In this document: positions 9,201-16,477 of the stretch, piece by piece
Position numbering within the stretch: the stretch's first letter is position 1
Layout: each line of letters begins with the position of its first letter
DNA from: RYN-230 sp963711705
GTDB taxonomy: Bacteria > Actinomycetota > Actinomycetes > Streptosporangiales > Streptosporangiaceae
NCBI GenBank assembly: GCA_963711705.1
Contig: CAVQFM010000002.1
Span: 1-64,000 of the forward strand
Length of the DNA stretch: 64,000 bases
Direction: 5' to 3'
Position numbers and translations under genes: made by a program
Notes under the pieces: generated by a model
Seen by the model: the letters and a program-made list of their open reading frames with translations, nothing else
Told to the model about the DNA's origin: nothing
The model's database searches: none

Positions 9201-9525
9201 GGGCCAGCTGCTGCACCCGGCCGTCGGCGCTGGCGCTGCGGGCGTAGGACAGAATCCCGGTGCCACCCAGCACCACGGCGGTCAGCGTGGGGATGGCGAT
9301 CAGCAGCACGAGGCGGGAACGGACCCGCCAGTTCTTCAGCCCACGGCGCGAGCCTGCGCCCCCCGGAGCGGTGCTGGCCGGGCCAGCGCTGCCCGCCTCG
9401 GCACCATCGGGACGGCTATCGAGATCGGCGGGCGCGCGGGACACTGGTCCGGCTGCGGCGGAGGAGTCGGCTGACCCAGAGTCGTCAGCCGACCGGGCAC
9501 CGGTCTTATTGCTGCGGGACCGCAC
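6283..9525 (-). CDS. NIT-domain sensor histidine kinase (conservon CvnA-type)
   Basis: The first gene of the conservon. Taking GTG at 9525 (AGAGGT about 9 bases upstream) gives 1080 residues; upstream GTG (9603) and TTG (9684) starts stay in frame. Order: disordered N-tail; TM1 (LVLLIAIPTLTAVVLGG) near 75-95; an extracellular nitrate/sulfate-sensing-like helical domain (VQQLARLSSDITVLAQRLEDE...) to about 385; TM2 (AILVGIAVLLVLGLALLL); HAMP with RPLRRL; a kinase core with ELVENATSFSS (N box), DQGVGM (G1) and GLFVVARLAARHG. A 250-residue Pro/Ser/Trp-rich tail with tandem repeats follows, then a basic C-terminus. A canonical phospho-acceptor His is not obvious, as in other conservon kinases. Confidence 0.92.
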   Translation of the reverse strand: MRSRSNKTGARSADDSGSADSSAAAGPVSRAPADLDSRPDGAEAGSAGPASTAPGGAGSRRGLKNWRVRSRLVLLIAIPTLTAVVLGGTGILSYARSASADGRVQQLARLSSDITVLAQRLEDERDQTVYYIGLGAGGGRPLDAGTGPVPPLAKAQFGAVQQAYAQTGKSVAVVDDELADIDGSFSDQAQQEASTARTALADLTFLRRSAATTELPPLVVVQKYTQLIDDLLALIDVTGQGASDATLAQAIRVLGLVSRMKEQASEQRGILTAGLLTHRLSANELSALNAASSEQQSNLQSFNTSASLAQRQLWNNSVSASFVFQANSYETQAISVAQQNGGSLAKDSTDADTWYGSMSNEIDYQMASVEKALAGQITSRASGLHRTALTYAILVGIAVLLVLGLALLLTVIVGRSMVRPLRRLRAGALEVAGVRLPDMVRRMSETDGTGVSFDVAPIDVDSSDEIGEVARAFDQVHREALRLAANEAALRGNVNAMFVNLSRRSQSLVERQIRLIDDLEQGEQDPERLSNLFQMDHLATRMRRNSENLLVLAGHDVSRRWNQPVALVDVLRAAVSEIEQYERVSMNVQPGIAVRGQAVNDVVHLVAELVENATSFSSAETPVAVSGHLLNSGGVLLDISDQGVGMGAEEMAHANWRLDNPPVVDVAVSRRMGLFVVARLAARHGIRVRLRPAPTGGLTALVWLPDETITHEGAGGAPGSRRFDRNGAVAGADSVESIPAAGGLGAGADWGSRRGRSAAEEVNAARAPRFTPLHAENGDSAATAGLPAVNPSWDNPPAGQPAAPAWGEQAGSPAWEDGSATPAPSWEDGSAAPPSPSWDDGSTAPPSPSWDNGSTAPVGPSWDDTASQSAVAWEDGLGSGSATPPPAASTGPLPSVSGTGPVPTFGAPLTGDGASQPPRLPVRPPRAFGTGGSVPGRREVVVPPAGPDGQGNRLPIFESVESDWFRRGRHSADRSTSGAPAAESAPSWTSAADEGWRAAEAAVSKPTSGGVTLSGLPKRVPKANLVPGTVDANPDAEPAPIRSAAVTRQRFESFQRGVREARAAANREDDDAGGEGDDVT
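6931..7100 (-). repeat. In-frame 36-bp minisatellite in the kinase tail
   Basis: Head-to-tail units of about 36 bp (clear units 6971-7006, 7007-7042, and a 33-bp unit 7043-7075, with weaker flanking copies) encode repeats of the form PSWDDGSTAPPS. Unit lengths are multiples of three, so copy-number change would keep the reading frame. The array lies in the disordered cytoplasmic C-terminal region. Confidence 0.8.
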
Positions 9526-9937
9526 AGCCTCTGCACCTCTCACCTGGCTAGTGTGGCGAGCCAGCAGGCCCGCGGGTCTTGCGGCGGAACTGACATGACG
9601 CACCCCTTCCCGGGTGACGATTCTGCGAGCCCCGCGGGCGCGACCAAGGGCTAACCCTAACGTCTCACCATCAGCGGTGATCAATACCTTATGCCAGGAA
9701 TACGCTGTTCTAACGTGATGTTTGCCGGATGCCCGACGCCAGTAGGGTACTCTCTGGCGCTACGGACGTGGTTAGTTCTGTGCTAACTGAGCCGGGTATG
9801 TGCCTCCCGCACTGAGCCTGCCCAGCGTGCCAAGTGTCCGGTGTGACAAGTGTTCCGTGAGCCGCCAGTTTGGCGCGCTGCGTGCCTGGGGGCAACGAGG
9901 CCGGCATCGCCTGAGGCGGACCGTCCTGAGGAAGGTC

Positions 9938-10975
9938 ATGACGTCTGCTCCAGGCTCCCAGGTCACCCCCAGGCGCGGGCCCGGCCGGCGGCACACCCTG
10001 TTCGCCGCCAGTGCCGCGGCGATCCTCAGCGGCCTGCTGGCCGGCTGTCATATCCCGGGCACCTCCTCGGGCGCGGCCGGGCCCACCCTGTCCACGATCA
10101 CCGTGGCCGCCCAGTCCGGCGTCGCGGACGCACCGCTGTACCTGGCGCAGCGGGCGGGCGTGTTCCGGCAGGCGGGGCTCACCGTCAACATCCAGAACTA
10201 CGACACGGCCAAAGCAGAGATCTCCGCCCTCACCGACGGGAGCGTGCAGTTCGCGGTCGGCGACTACTTCGACTTCTTCTACGCGCAGGACCGGCCGAGC
10301 CACCCCGGCTTCGTCATTGTGGCCGACGGGTACGACGCCGCGCCGAGCGTGATGGAGGTGCTCACCGCGCCTGGCTCGAACCTCACCACGCCGCAGCAGC
10401 TGGCCGGCCAGACGATCGGCACTCCCGAGCCGAGCGTGAAGCCGTTCAGCCCGACCACGCCCTACAGCGAGGAGACCCTGGCCACCCAGTCGGCGCTGGC
10501 CAACGCCGGGGTTCCGGTAGACCGCGTGCACTGGAAACCGCTGCCGTCCGGCCAGCTGATCAATGCTCTTCAGCACAACCAGGTACAGGCCATCGTGGCT
10601 ACCGAGCCGACCATTTACCAGGCGGAAACTGAGATCGGCGCGGCCGCGGTGCTTGATTCGTGCAGCGGCCAGACCGACAGCCTGCCACTAGATGGGTATT
10701 TCACGCTCGGCTCATTCGCGCATAAGTACCGCGGCACGGTACTGGCATTCCGGTCCGCGTTGCTGAAGGCCCAGGCCGCGGCCGGGCAGGCCAAATCGGT
10801 GCGGACCGTGCTGGCCAGTTCGGAGCACCTGGGGATACAGCAGGCCTCACTGGTCACTCTGGGCACATACCCGACCCAGCTGAGGGCCACCAGCCTGCAG
10901 CGGGTCGCCTCGCTGATGTCCACCCTCAACGTGCTGACCAACCCGCTGGACGTGCGCAGGATGGTCTTCCGCTGA
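9938..10975 (+). CDS. ABC transporter substrate-binding lipoprotein, NMT1/SsuA-like
   Basis: The ATG at 9938 has GAGGAAGG just upstream. The 345-residue product has an Arg-rich N-terminus, a hydrophobic stretch and the lipobox LLAGC at about residue 36, so it is a lipoprotein. The mature part has SGVADAPLYLAQRAGVFRQA, YDTAKAEISALTDGSVQFAV and QQLAGQTIGTPEP, typical of NMT1/THI5- and SsuA-like binding proteins for thiamine precursors, aliphatic sulfonates, nitrate and related ligands. No permease or ATPase gene is adjacent, so it is an orphan here and its ligand cannot be inferred. The gene is transcribed divergently from the conservon. Confidence 0.85.
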   Translation: MTSAPGSQVTPRRGPGRRHTLFAASAAAILSGLLAGCHIPGTSSGAAGPTLSTITVAAQSGVADAPLYLAQRAGVFRQAGLTVNIQNYDTAKAEISALTDGSVQFAVGDYFDFFYAQDRPSHPGFVIVADGYDAAPSVMEVLTAPGSNLTTPQQLAGQTIGTPEPSVKPFSPTTPYSEETLATQSALANAGVPVDRVHWKPLPSGQLINALQHNQVQAIVATEPTIYQAETEIGAAAVLDSCSGQTDSLPLDGYFTLGSFAHKYRGTVLAFRSALLKAQAAAGQAKSVRTVLASSEHLGIQQASLVTLGTYPTQLRATSLQRVASLMSTLNVLTNPLDVRRMVFR

Positions 10976-11040
10976 CCCGCTGGCGCTGACCCGCTGGCGC
11001 TGACCCGGCGCTGACCCGCTGCGCTGATCCGCTGGCGCAG
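10971..11040. repeat. Tandem 14-bp repeat across a stop codon
   Basis: About five imperfect copies of GCTGACCCGCTGGC run head to tail. The first copy contains the TGA stop of the binding-protein gene, and the array ends at the stop of the convergent acyl-CoA dehydrogenase. It has no coding or hairpin role that I can see. Confidence 0.8.
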
Positions 11041-11045
11041 CGCAG

Positions 11046-12227
11046 TCAGCCCCGCAGGCCCAGTTCCCGGGCGATGATCATGCGCTGCACCTCGGAGGTG
11101 CCCTCCCCGATTTCCAGCACCTTCGCGTCCCGGTAGAACCGGCCGACCGGGAACTCGTTCATGAAGCCGTAACCGCCAAAGACCTGGGTGGCGTCGCGGG
11201 CGTTGTCCATCGCCGCGTTGGACGCCACCAGCTTGGCGATGGCCGCCTGCTTCTTCGCCTGCTCCCCGGCCACCATCCGGGCTGCCGCGTCATACCAGGC
11301 CAGGCGGGCAGTGTGTACCCGGGCCGCCATGTCAGCCAGCTTGAACTGGATGGCCTGGAACTGGCCGAGCCGGTGGCCGAACGCCGCCCGCTCCGCCACA
11401 TAGCGCAGGCACTCGTCCACGCAGCCCTGGGCCAGCCCGGTGGCCAGGGCGGCGATCGCGATCCGGCCCTCGTCCAGGATCTCCAGGAACTGGGCGTAGC
11501 CGCGGCCCCGCCCGCCGAGCAGGTGGTCAGCGGGCACCCGGCAGGAGGTGAAGGCCAGCTCGCGGGTGTCCGAGGCGCACCAGCCCACCTTGGAGTACTC
11601 CGGGCCCACGGTGAACCCGGGCGTCCCGGACGGCACCACGATGGCGGAGATCTCCCGCCGCCCGGCATCGAGGTCCCCGGTCACCGCGAGCACCGTCACC
11701 AGCGAGGTGATCGAGGTGCCCGCGTTGGTGATGAAGGACTTGCTGCCGTCGATGACCCACTCCGGCCCCTCCCCCGCCCCGTCCCCCTTCACCAGCCGGG
11801 CCGTGGTGCGCATCCCGCCCGGGATGTCCGAGCCGCCGCCCGCCTCGGTCAGCCCGAACGCGGCCAGCCGGTCGCCGGCGCACAGGTCCGGGAGCCACCG
11901 GCGGCGCTGCTCGTCCGAGCCGAACCGGTAGATAGGCATCGCGCCCAGCGCCACGGCCGCCTCCAGGGTGATGGCCACCGAGGAATCCACCCGGGCCAGT
12001 TCCTCCAGCGCCAGGCCCAGCGCGAACAGGTCGCCATCCATCCCGCCGAACTCGGCCGGGAACGGCAGGCCGAACAGGCCGAGCTTGGCCATCCGGGCGA
12101 TCAGGTCGTAGGGGAACTCGGCCCGCTCGTAGTAGCCGCCGATCACCGGCGCCACCACCTCGCGGGCGAATTCGCCGACCGTATCGCGGAGCGCCTGATG
12201 CTCCTCGGCGAGCGCGTAACTGATCAT
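11046..12227 (-). CDS. Acyl-CoA dehydrogenase
   Basis: The ATG at 12227 (MISYALAEEHQALRDTVGEF) is preferred over the GTG at 12254 because AAGGGA lies 7 bases before it. The 393-residue protein has the full family layout. It has the helical N-domain; the FAD/substrate motifs AAFGLTEAGGGSDIPG and SKSFITNAG; the mid-domain DTRELAFTSCRVPADHLLGG; and the C-terminal QVFGGYGFMNEFPVGRFYRD ending EIGEGTSEVQRMIIARELG. The Glu of the EGTSE segment region is present. The reaction is alpha,beta-dehydrogenation of an acyl-CoA with electron transfer to ETF. It is a stand-alone gene; chain-length or branched-chain specificity is not readable. Confidence 0.93.
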   Translation of the reverse strand: MISYALAEEHQALRDTVGEFAREVVAPVIGGYYERAEFPYDLIARMAKLGLFGLPFPAEFGGMDGDLFALGLALEELARVDSSVAITLEAAVALGAMPIYRFGSDEQRRRWLPDLCAGDRLAAFGLTEAGGGSDIPGGMRTTARLVKGDGAGEGPEWVIDGSKSFITNAGTSITSLVTVLAVTGDLDAGRREISAIVVPSGTPGFTVGPEYSKVGWCASDTRELAFTSCRVPADHLLGGRGRGYAQFLEILDEGRIAIAALATGLAQGCVDECLRYVAERAAFGHRLGQFQAIQFKLADMAARVHTARLAWYDAAARMVAGEQAKKQAAIAKLVASNAAMDNARDATQVFGGYGFMNEFPVGRFYRDAKVLEIGEGTSEVQRMIIARELGLRG

Positions 12228-12363
12228 CTGTGGTCCCTTGCCGCCTGGTGACACCCCATGACCGCGATGTTACTGGCCGCCGCTGCCCTGGCCGGGCACC
12301 CCCGCCGCCCGCTGCGCGTTAGGCTCATGGACACCTATCCTGCCGCCGTCCCGGAGCTACGAC

Positions 12364-13002
12364 ATGGCGACCCTTACCTGCCCCGCCTGTGCCGCCGAGG
12401 TCCAGCAAGACGATCTCATCTGCTTCACCTGCGGCGCCAACCTGCCCAGGCGCAATCCCGCGGACGAGCCGGCCACCCCGCCCACCGTGATGCAGGAGTA
12501 CCTGAAGCGCGAGGGTGCGCCCGCACCTGCCGCCGGGCCGTCCTCCTGCCCGCACTGCGGGGCGGAGGCAACGGAGCCTGGCGCCGTGTTCTGTGCCGTG
12601 TGCCGCGAGCCGCTGCCCCCCCGGGCCGGCATCATCTCACCGGTGGTGCTGCGCCTCGTGTTTCCCACCGGCAACGTCGAGGTGCCGGCGGGCACCTCGC
12701 TGATCCTGGGCCGCGACCCGGAAGAGTCGCTGGTCGCCGCGGCCTTCGCCAGCTACGACAACGTGTCACGGCGGCACGCCACGGTCACCGTCAGCGACAC
12801 CGGGCAGGCCACGATCCGGGACGAGCACTCCACCAACGGGACGTTCGTCAACGGCGACCGGGTGCTGCCCGGCACCGAGGTGCGCCTGGTGGACGGGGAC
12901 AGCGTCCGGCTGGCCGCCGACGTCACCGCGGAGGTGTCACTGCCCAGCCAGCGGCCGCTGCCCGGCGCGTTCAGCCGCAACGGCCACCGGGATCAGGCCT
13001 GA
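12364..13002 (+). CDS. Zinc-ribbon/FHA domain protein
   Basis: The 212-residue protein has two CxxC zinc ribbons: CPACAAEVQQDDLICFTCG at the N-terminus and CPHCGAEATEPGAVFCAVC near 60-80. A linker leads to a C-terminal FHA domain (about 100-195) with GRDPEES, SRRHATV and HSTNGTFVNG, the key phosphothreonine-binding Arg, Ser-His and Asn-Gly residues. It should read Ser/Thr-kinase phosphorylation in the cytoplasm. The stop overlaps the first possible codon of the deacetylase frame, suggesting co-transcription, although the functional link is unclear. Its kinase partner is not identified; the kinase-like gene at 20.4 kb looks inactive. Confidence 0.9.
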   Translation: MATLTCPACAAEVQQDDLICFTCGANLPRRNPADEPATPPTVMQEYLKREGAPAPAAGPSSCPHCGAEATEPGAVFCAVCREPLPPRAGIISPVVLRLVFPTGNVEVPAGTSLILGRDPEESLVAAAFASYDNVSRRHATVTVSDTGQATIRDEHSTNGTFVNGDRVLPGTEVRLVDGDSVRLAADVTAEVSLPSQRPLPGAFSRNGHRDQA

Positions 13003-13925
13003 ACCCTGACCACGGGCCCGGCCGCCCGCCGCCCGCCGGGCCGGGCGAGCCGTGGCAGTGGGCTGAGGAGCAGGTCCAGGCCGCGGTCACCGAGGTGCGG
13101 GCGGGCCGGTCGCTGGCCCCGGCCAGCTGGCCAGGCGGGGCCCGGGTCGCGGTGGCCCTGTCGTTCGACGCCGACCACGAGACGATCTGGCTGCGGGACG
13201 GGCAGACGGCACCGGGCCGGCTGTCCCAGGGCGAGTACGGGGCGCGGGCGGCCGTGCCGCGCATCCTGCGCCTGCTGGACCGGCGCGGCATCCCGGCCTC
13301 GTTCTACGTGCCCGCGGTGTGCGCGATGCTGCGGCCCGCCGAGGTGCTGGGCTACGTGCAGGCCGGTCATGAGGTGGCGCTGCACGGCTGGATTCACGAG
13401 CGCAACGCGGACCTGCCCGCGGCCGCCGAGCGTGAGCTGACGCTGCGCGCGGCCGACCTGCTGACCCGCATCACCGGCACGCCGCCGGCCGGCATCCGCA
13501 CCCCGTCCTGGGACTTCAGCCACGCCACCCTGGGCATCATCGCCGAGCTGGGGCTGAGCTACGACTCCTCGCTGATGGCCGACGACGACCCGTACGAGAT
13601 CGAGGCAGGCGGCCAGCCCACCGGCATCGTGGAGATCCCGGTGGAGTGGATCCGGGACGACGCACCTTATTTCCCTGGCGACCCGATGCGCCCGTTCACC
13701 CCGCCCCGGGCCATCGGCGAGATGTGGCGCGACGAGTTCGACCAGGCCTATGCGCAGGGCGGCCTGTTCCAGCTGACCATGCACCCGCATGTGATCGGGC
13801 ACCGGTCCCGGTTCGTGGTGCTGGAGCAGCTCATCGACTACATCACCGGTCATCCGGGAGTGTGGTTCGGCAGCCACGCCGACACGGCTAGTTACGTGGC
13901 CACCACGGCAGGTCTGCGCAGCTAG
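12999..13925 (+). CDS. Polysaccharide deacetylase family protein (PuuE-like)
   Basis: The family core is clear: VAVALSFDADHETIWL (metal-binding Asp pair), SFYVPAVCAM, GHEVALHGWIHERN (HxxxH metal motif), RTPSWDFSHATL, YDSSLMADDDPYEI and LFQLTMHPHVIGHRSR. The product is cytoplasmic, with no signal peptide. The start is uncertain: conserved N-terminal residues (WQWAEEQV) precede the first in-frame GTG at 13095, and the only earlier candidate is a CTG at 12999 overlapping the FHA stop. Cytoplasmic members include allantoinase-like PuuE and other C-N amide hydrolases. The permease and acetamidase downstream make a small-amide role plausible, but this is inference. Confidence 0.85.
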   Translation: MNPDHGPGRPPPAGPGEPWQWAEEQVQAAVTEVRAGRSLAPASWPGGARVAVALSFDADHETIWLRDGQTAPGRLSQGEYGARAAVPRILRLLDRRGIPASFYVPAVCAMLRPAEVLGYVQAGHEVALHGWIHERNADLPAAAERELTLRAADLLTRITGTPPAGIRTPSWDFSHATLGIIAELGLSYDSSLMADDDPYEIEAGGQPTGIVEIPVEWIRDDAPYFPGDPMRPFTPPRAIGEMWRDEFDQAYAQGGLFQLTMHPHVIGHRSRFVVLEQLIDYITGHPGVWFGSHADTASYVATTAGLRS

Positions 13926-13997
13926 TTGGGCCTGTCGGCGAGCGCCGCGCCATGAGACCATCTCGGCAACAGCGGCACAAGATCGCCGGAGGCGGCC

Positions 13998-15467
13998 ATG
14001 GCTGTCAGCGACACCACCACCCAGACGCACGGCCTGCGCCGCAACGCGATCGGCCTGCGCGAGGTGCTGTTCCAGAGCATCACCGACATGGCCCCCGGTG
14101 CGGCCATCGCCGCCTCGATACCGGCCGGTGTCGCATTCGCGGGCGGCTCGCTGCCCCTGGCGGTGATCTTCGCCCTGGTCGCCTGCTTGTTCTGCGCGGT
14201 CAGCATCGGCCTGCTGGCCCGCGAGCTGCCGTCGGCCGGGTCGCTGGCCACCTACGCCGCCCGGGGCCTGCACTCGTCCATCGGCTTCCTGGTGGCCTGG
14301 GGCTACGTGCTGGTCGGCTTCCTGATCCCGCCGCTGGTCCTGCTGCAGCTCGGGTTCACCACCGCGGCCACGCTCAACGCCGAGATCTCCGGCTACCCGG
14401 CCAGCCTGTGGTGGCCCTGGTCGCTGCTGGGCGCGGTGATCGTGCTGGCGGCCGGGTTCTACGGCATCCGCACCTCGGCCCGGCTGGGCACCGTGCTCGG
14501 CCTGTTCGAGATCGGCGTGTTCGTCGTGCTGGCCGTGTTCTTCGTGGTGCACGCGGGGAGCAACAACACGCTCAGCGTGTTCACCACCAAGTACGTCCCG
14601 TCCGGGTTCAGCGGCATCACCGGGGTGATCGGCGGATCGGTGTACACGATCCTCGCGTTCGGCGGGTTCGAGGGCGCCGCACCGCTGGCCGAGGAAGCCA
14701 AGAACCCGCGCCGCATCATCCCCCGGGCCGTGCTGCTGGCCACCCTGCTCATCGGGCTGCTCTACGTGTTCACCACCTACGCGGTGGACGTCGCGTACGG
14801 GCCGGCCAAGTTCGCCAACTTCACCACCGGGACCGGCGCCGCGTCCTGGGAGGGGATGGCCCGCTCGCTGTACGGCCTGTTCTGGTTCTTCGTGTTCCTG
14901 GCCATCGTGAACTCGACCATCGCCAACGCGAACGCCGGGGTCAACGTGTCCAGCCGGACCGCCTACGCGATGGGCCGGATCGGCGCCTTCCCCCGCTTCC
15001 TGGCCCAGGTGCACCCCAGGCACCACTCCCCCGTGCTGGCCATCCTCACCGGCTTCGTCATCACGGTCGCGGTGACCCTGGGCCTGGGCCTGGGCTACGA
15101 CCCGACGACCGCGTTCGTGATGGTGGCCACCGCGCTGGTCATCGTGCTGGCCGCGATCTACATCGTGATGAACGCGGCCTGCATCGGCTTCTTCGCCCGG
15201 TCCGCCCGCCGGCCCAACCCAGTGCTGTGGCTGGTCATCCCGGTGCTGGGGATCATCACCTTCGTGCCGGCCTGGCTCACCTCCGCGGGCATCAAGGCGT
15301 TCTCGTTCGTCGCCCCGCTGTCCCCGCCGTACTCCTACATGGGCCCGGGGGTGGCCGGCTGGATGGTGGCCGGCCTGATCTACCTCATCTACCTGTACCG
15401 GCGGGACCCGCGCCGGGTCGTCGAGGTCGGGCTGGTGCACCTGGACCCGCTGGAGGAGTACGAGTGA
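13998..15467 (+). CDS. APC superfamily amino acid/amide permease
   Basis: The 489-residue protein starts at an ATG preceded by GGAGG. It contains about 12 hydrophobic helices and the APC signature GLREVLFQSITDMAPGAAIA near the N-terminus, where TM1 has the unwound GxA/G-type substrate site. Later it has FGGFEGAAPLAEEAKNPRRI, the conserved E-E-x-x-x-P-R-R-x-I loop before TM7. It is a proton- or sodium-coupled importer of amino acids or related amines. It overlaps the acetamidase start (GTG within GAGTGAGC), so import and hydrolysis of the same nitrogen compound is a reasonable reading. Confidence 0.92.
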   Translation: MAVSDTTTQTHGLRRNAIGLREVLFQSITDMAPGAAIAASIPAGVAFAGGSLPLAVIFALVACLFCAVSIGLLARELPSAGSLATYAARGLHSSIGFLVAWGYVLVGFLIPPLVLLQLGFTTAATLNAEISGYPASLWWPWSLLGAVIVLAAGFYGIRTSARLGTVLGLFEIGVFVVLAVFFVVHAGSNNTLSVFTTKYVPSGFSGITGVIGGSVYTILAFGGFEGAAPLAEEAKNPRRIIPRAVLLATLLIGLLYVFTTYAVDVAYGPAKFANFTTGTGAASWEGMARSLYGLFWFFVFLAIVNSTIANANAGVNVSSRTAYAMGRIGAFPRFLAQVHPRHHSPVLAILTGFVITVAVTLGLGLGYDPTTAFVMVATALVIVLAAIYIVMNAACIGFFARSARRPNPVLWLVIPVLGIITFVPAWLTSAGIKAFSFVAPLSPPYSYMGPGVAGWMVAGLIYLIYLYRRDPRRVVEVGLVHLDPLEEYE

Positions 15468-16477
15468 GCGACCCGCAGGTCATCACCTTCCGGCCGGCCC
15501 CGGAGCAATACGCCTGGACGTTCGGTGGTGCCGCCCCCATAGCCCGCATAACGCCCCCTGCGGTGCTCGAGGTGTTCACCGAGGACTGCTTCGCCGGGCG
15601 GGTGAAAAGCGAGACCGACCTGGTCTCCGAAGTCTGCGAGTTCCCCTACCTGAACCCGCAGACCGGCCCGTTCTGGATCGAGGGCGCGCAGCCCGGCGAC
15701 ACGCTGGCCGTGCACTTCATCTCGATCGAGCCGGCCCGGGACTGGGGCGCGTCCACCACGGTCCCGCTGTTCGGCGCGCTGAGCGCCACGCACGTCACCG
15801 CGCTGCTGCATGACCCGCTGCCCGAACTGGTCTGGCTGTGGCACTTCGACCGGGACAAGGGCACCTGCGCGTTCACCGCGCGGCACGGTGACTACTCGGT
15901 GGACCTGCCGATCGAGGCGATGCACGGCACGGTCGGCGTGGCCCCGGCCAACCTGGAGGTGCGCAGCGCGCTGGTGCCGGACGCGTTCGGCGGCAACATG
16001 GACACCCCGGAGATGCGCGCCGGCACCACCTGCTACCTCGGCGTGAACGTGGAAGGCGCGCTGTTCTCGCTGGGCGACGGGCACGCCCGGCAGGGCGAGG
16101 GCGAGACCTGCGGGGTGGCGGTGGAGTGCGCGATGAACACCGTGCTCGCCGTGGACCTGATCAAGGGCCGCCCGTGCCCCTGGCCGCGGCTGGAGACCGA
16201 CAGCCACGTGATGTCGGCCGGATCGGCCCGGCCGCTGGAGGACGCGTTCCGGATCGCCGCGCTCGACCTGGTGCAGTGGCTGGCCGCCGACTACGGCCTG
16301 CACCAGATGGACGCCTACCAGCTGGTCACCCAGGCTATCGAGGCGCCGCTGGCCAACGTGTGCGACCCGAACTACACCAGCGTGGTGAAGCTGCCCAAGC
16401 GCTACCTGCCGGCCGTGGACGCGATGGACAGCGCGCACGCCAGGCTGCGCGCCCTGGCCTCGGCCTACCGCGGCTGA
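15464..16477 (+). CDS. Acetamidase/formamidase family protein
   Basis: The GTG at 15464 overlaps the permease stop by 4 bp and starts VSDPQVITFRPAPEQYAWTF. The 337-residue protein shows family hallmarks: VLEVFTEDCFAGRV, FWIEGAQPGDTLAVHFISIE, IEAMHGTVGVAP, NMDTPEMRAGTTCYLGVNVE and LFSLGDGHARQGEGE(T)CG. The last contains the conserved H and E residues of the metal-dependent amidase site. It releases ammonia from short amides such as formamide or acetamide. Its 3' end overlaps the convergent aldo/keto reductase by 13 bp. Translational coupling to an APC permease suggests a dedicated amide-nitrogen uptake module. Confidence 0.93.
   Translation: MSDPQVITFRPAPEQYAWTFGGAAPIARITPPAVLEVFTEDCFAGRVKSETDLVSEVCEFPYLNPQTGPFWIEGAQPGDTLAVHFISIEPARDWGASTTVPLFGALSATHVTALLHDPLPELVWLWHFDRDKGTCAFTARHGDYSVDLPIEAMHGTVGVAPANLEVRSALVPDAFGGNMDTPEMRAGTTCYLGVNVEGALFSLGDGHARQGEGETCGVAVECAMNTVLAVDLIKGRPCPWPRLETDSHVMSAGSARPLEDAFRIAALDLVQWLAADYGLHQMDAYQLVTQAIEAPLANVCDPNYTSVVKLPKRYLPAVDAMDSAHARLRALASAYRG

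Noticed and set aside
12993..15440. Very long antisense open frame (815 codons) opposite FHA, deacetylase and permease genes
   Set aside because: Composition is His/Gln/Arg/Gly-rich without domains. It is the expected shadow of high-GC codon bias, and the opposite strand carries clear families.
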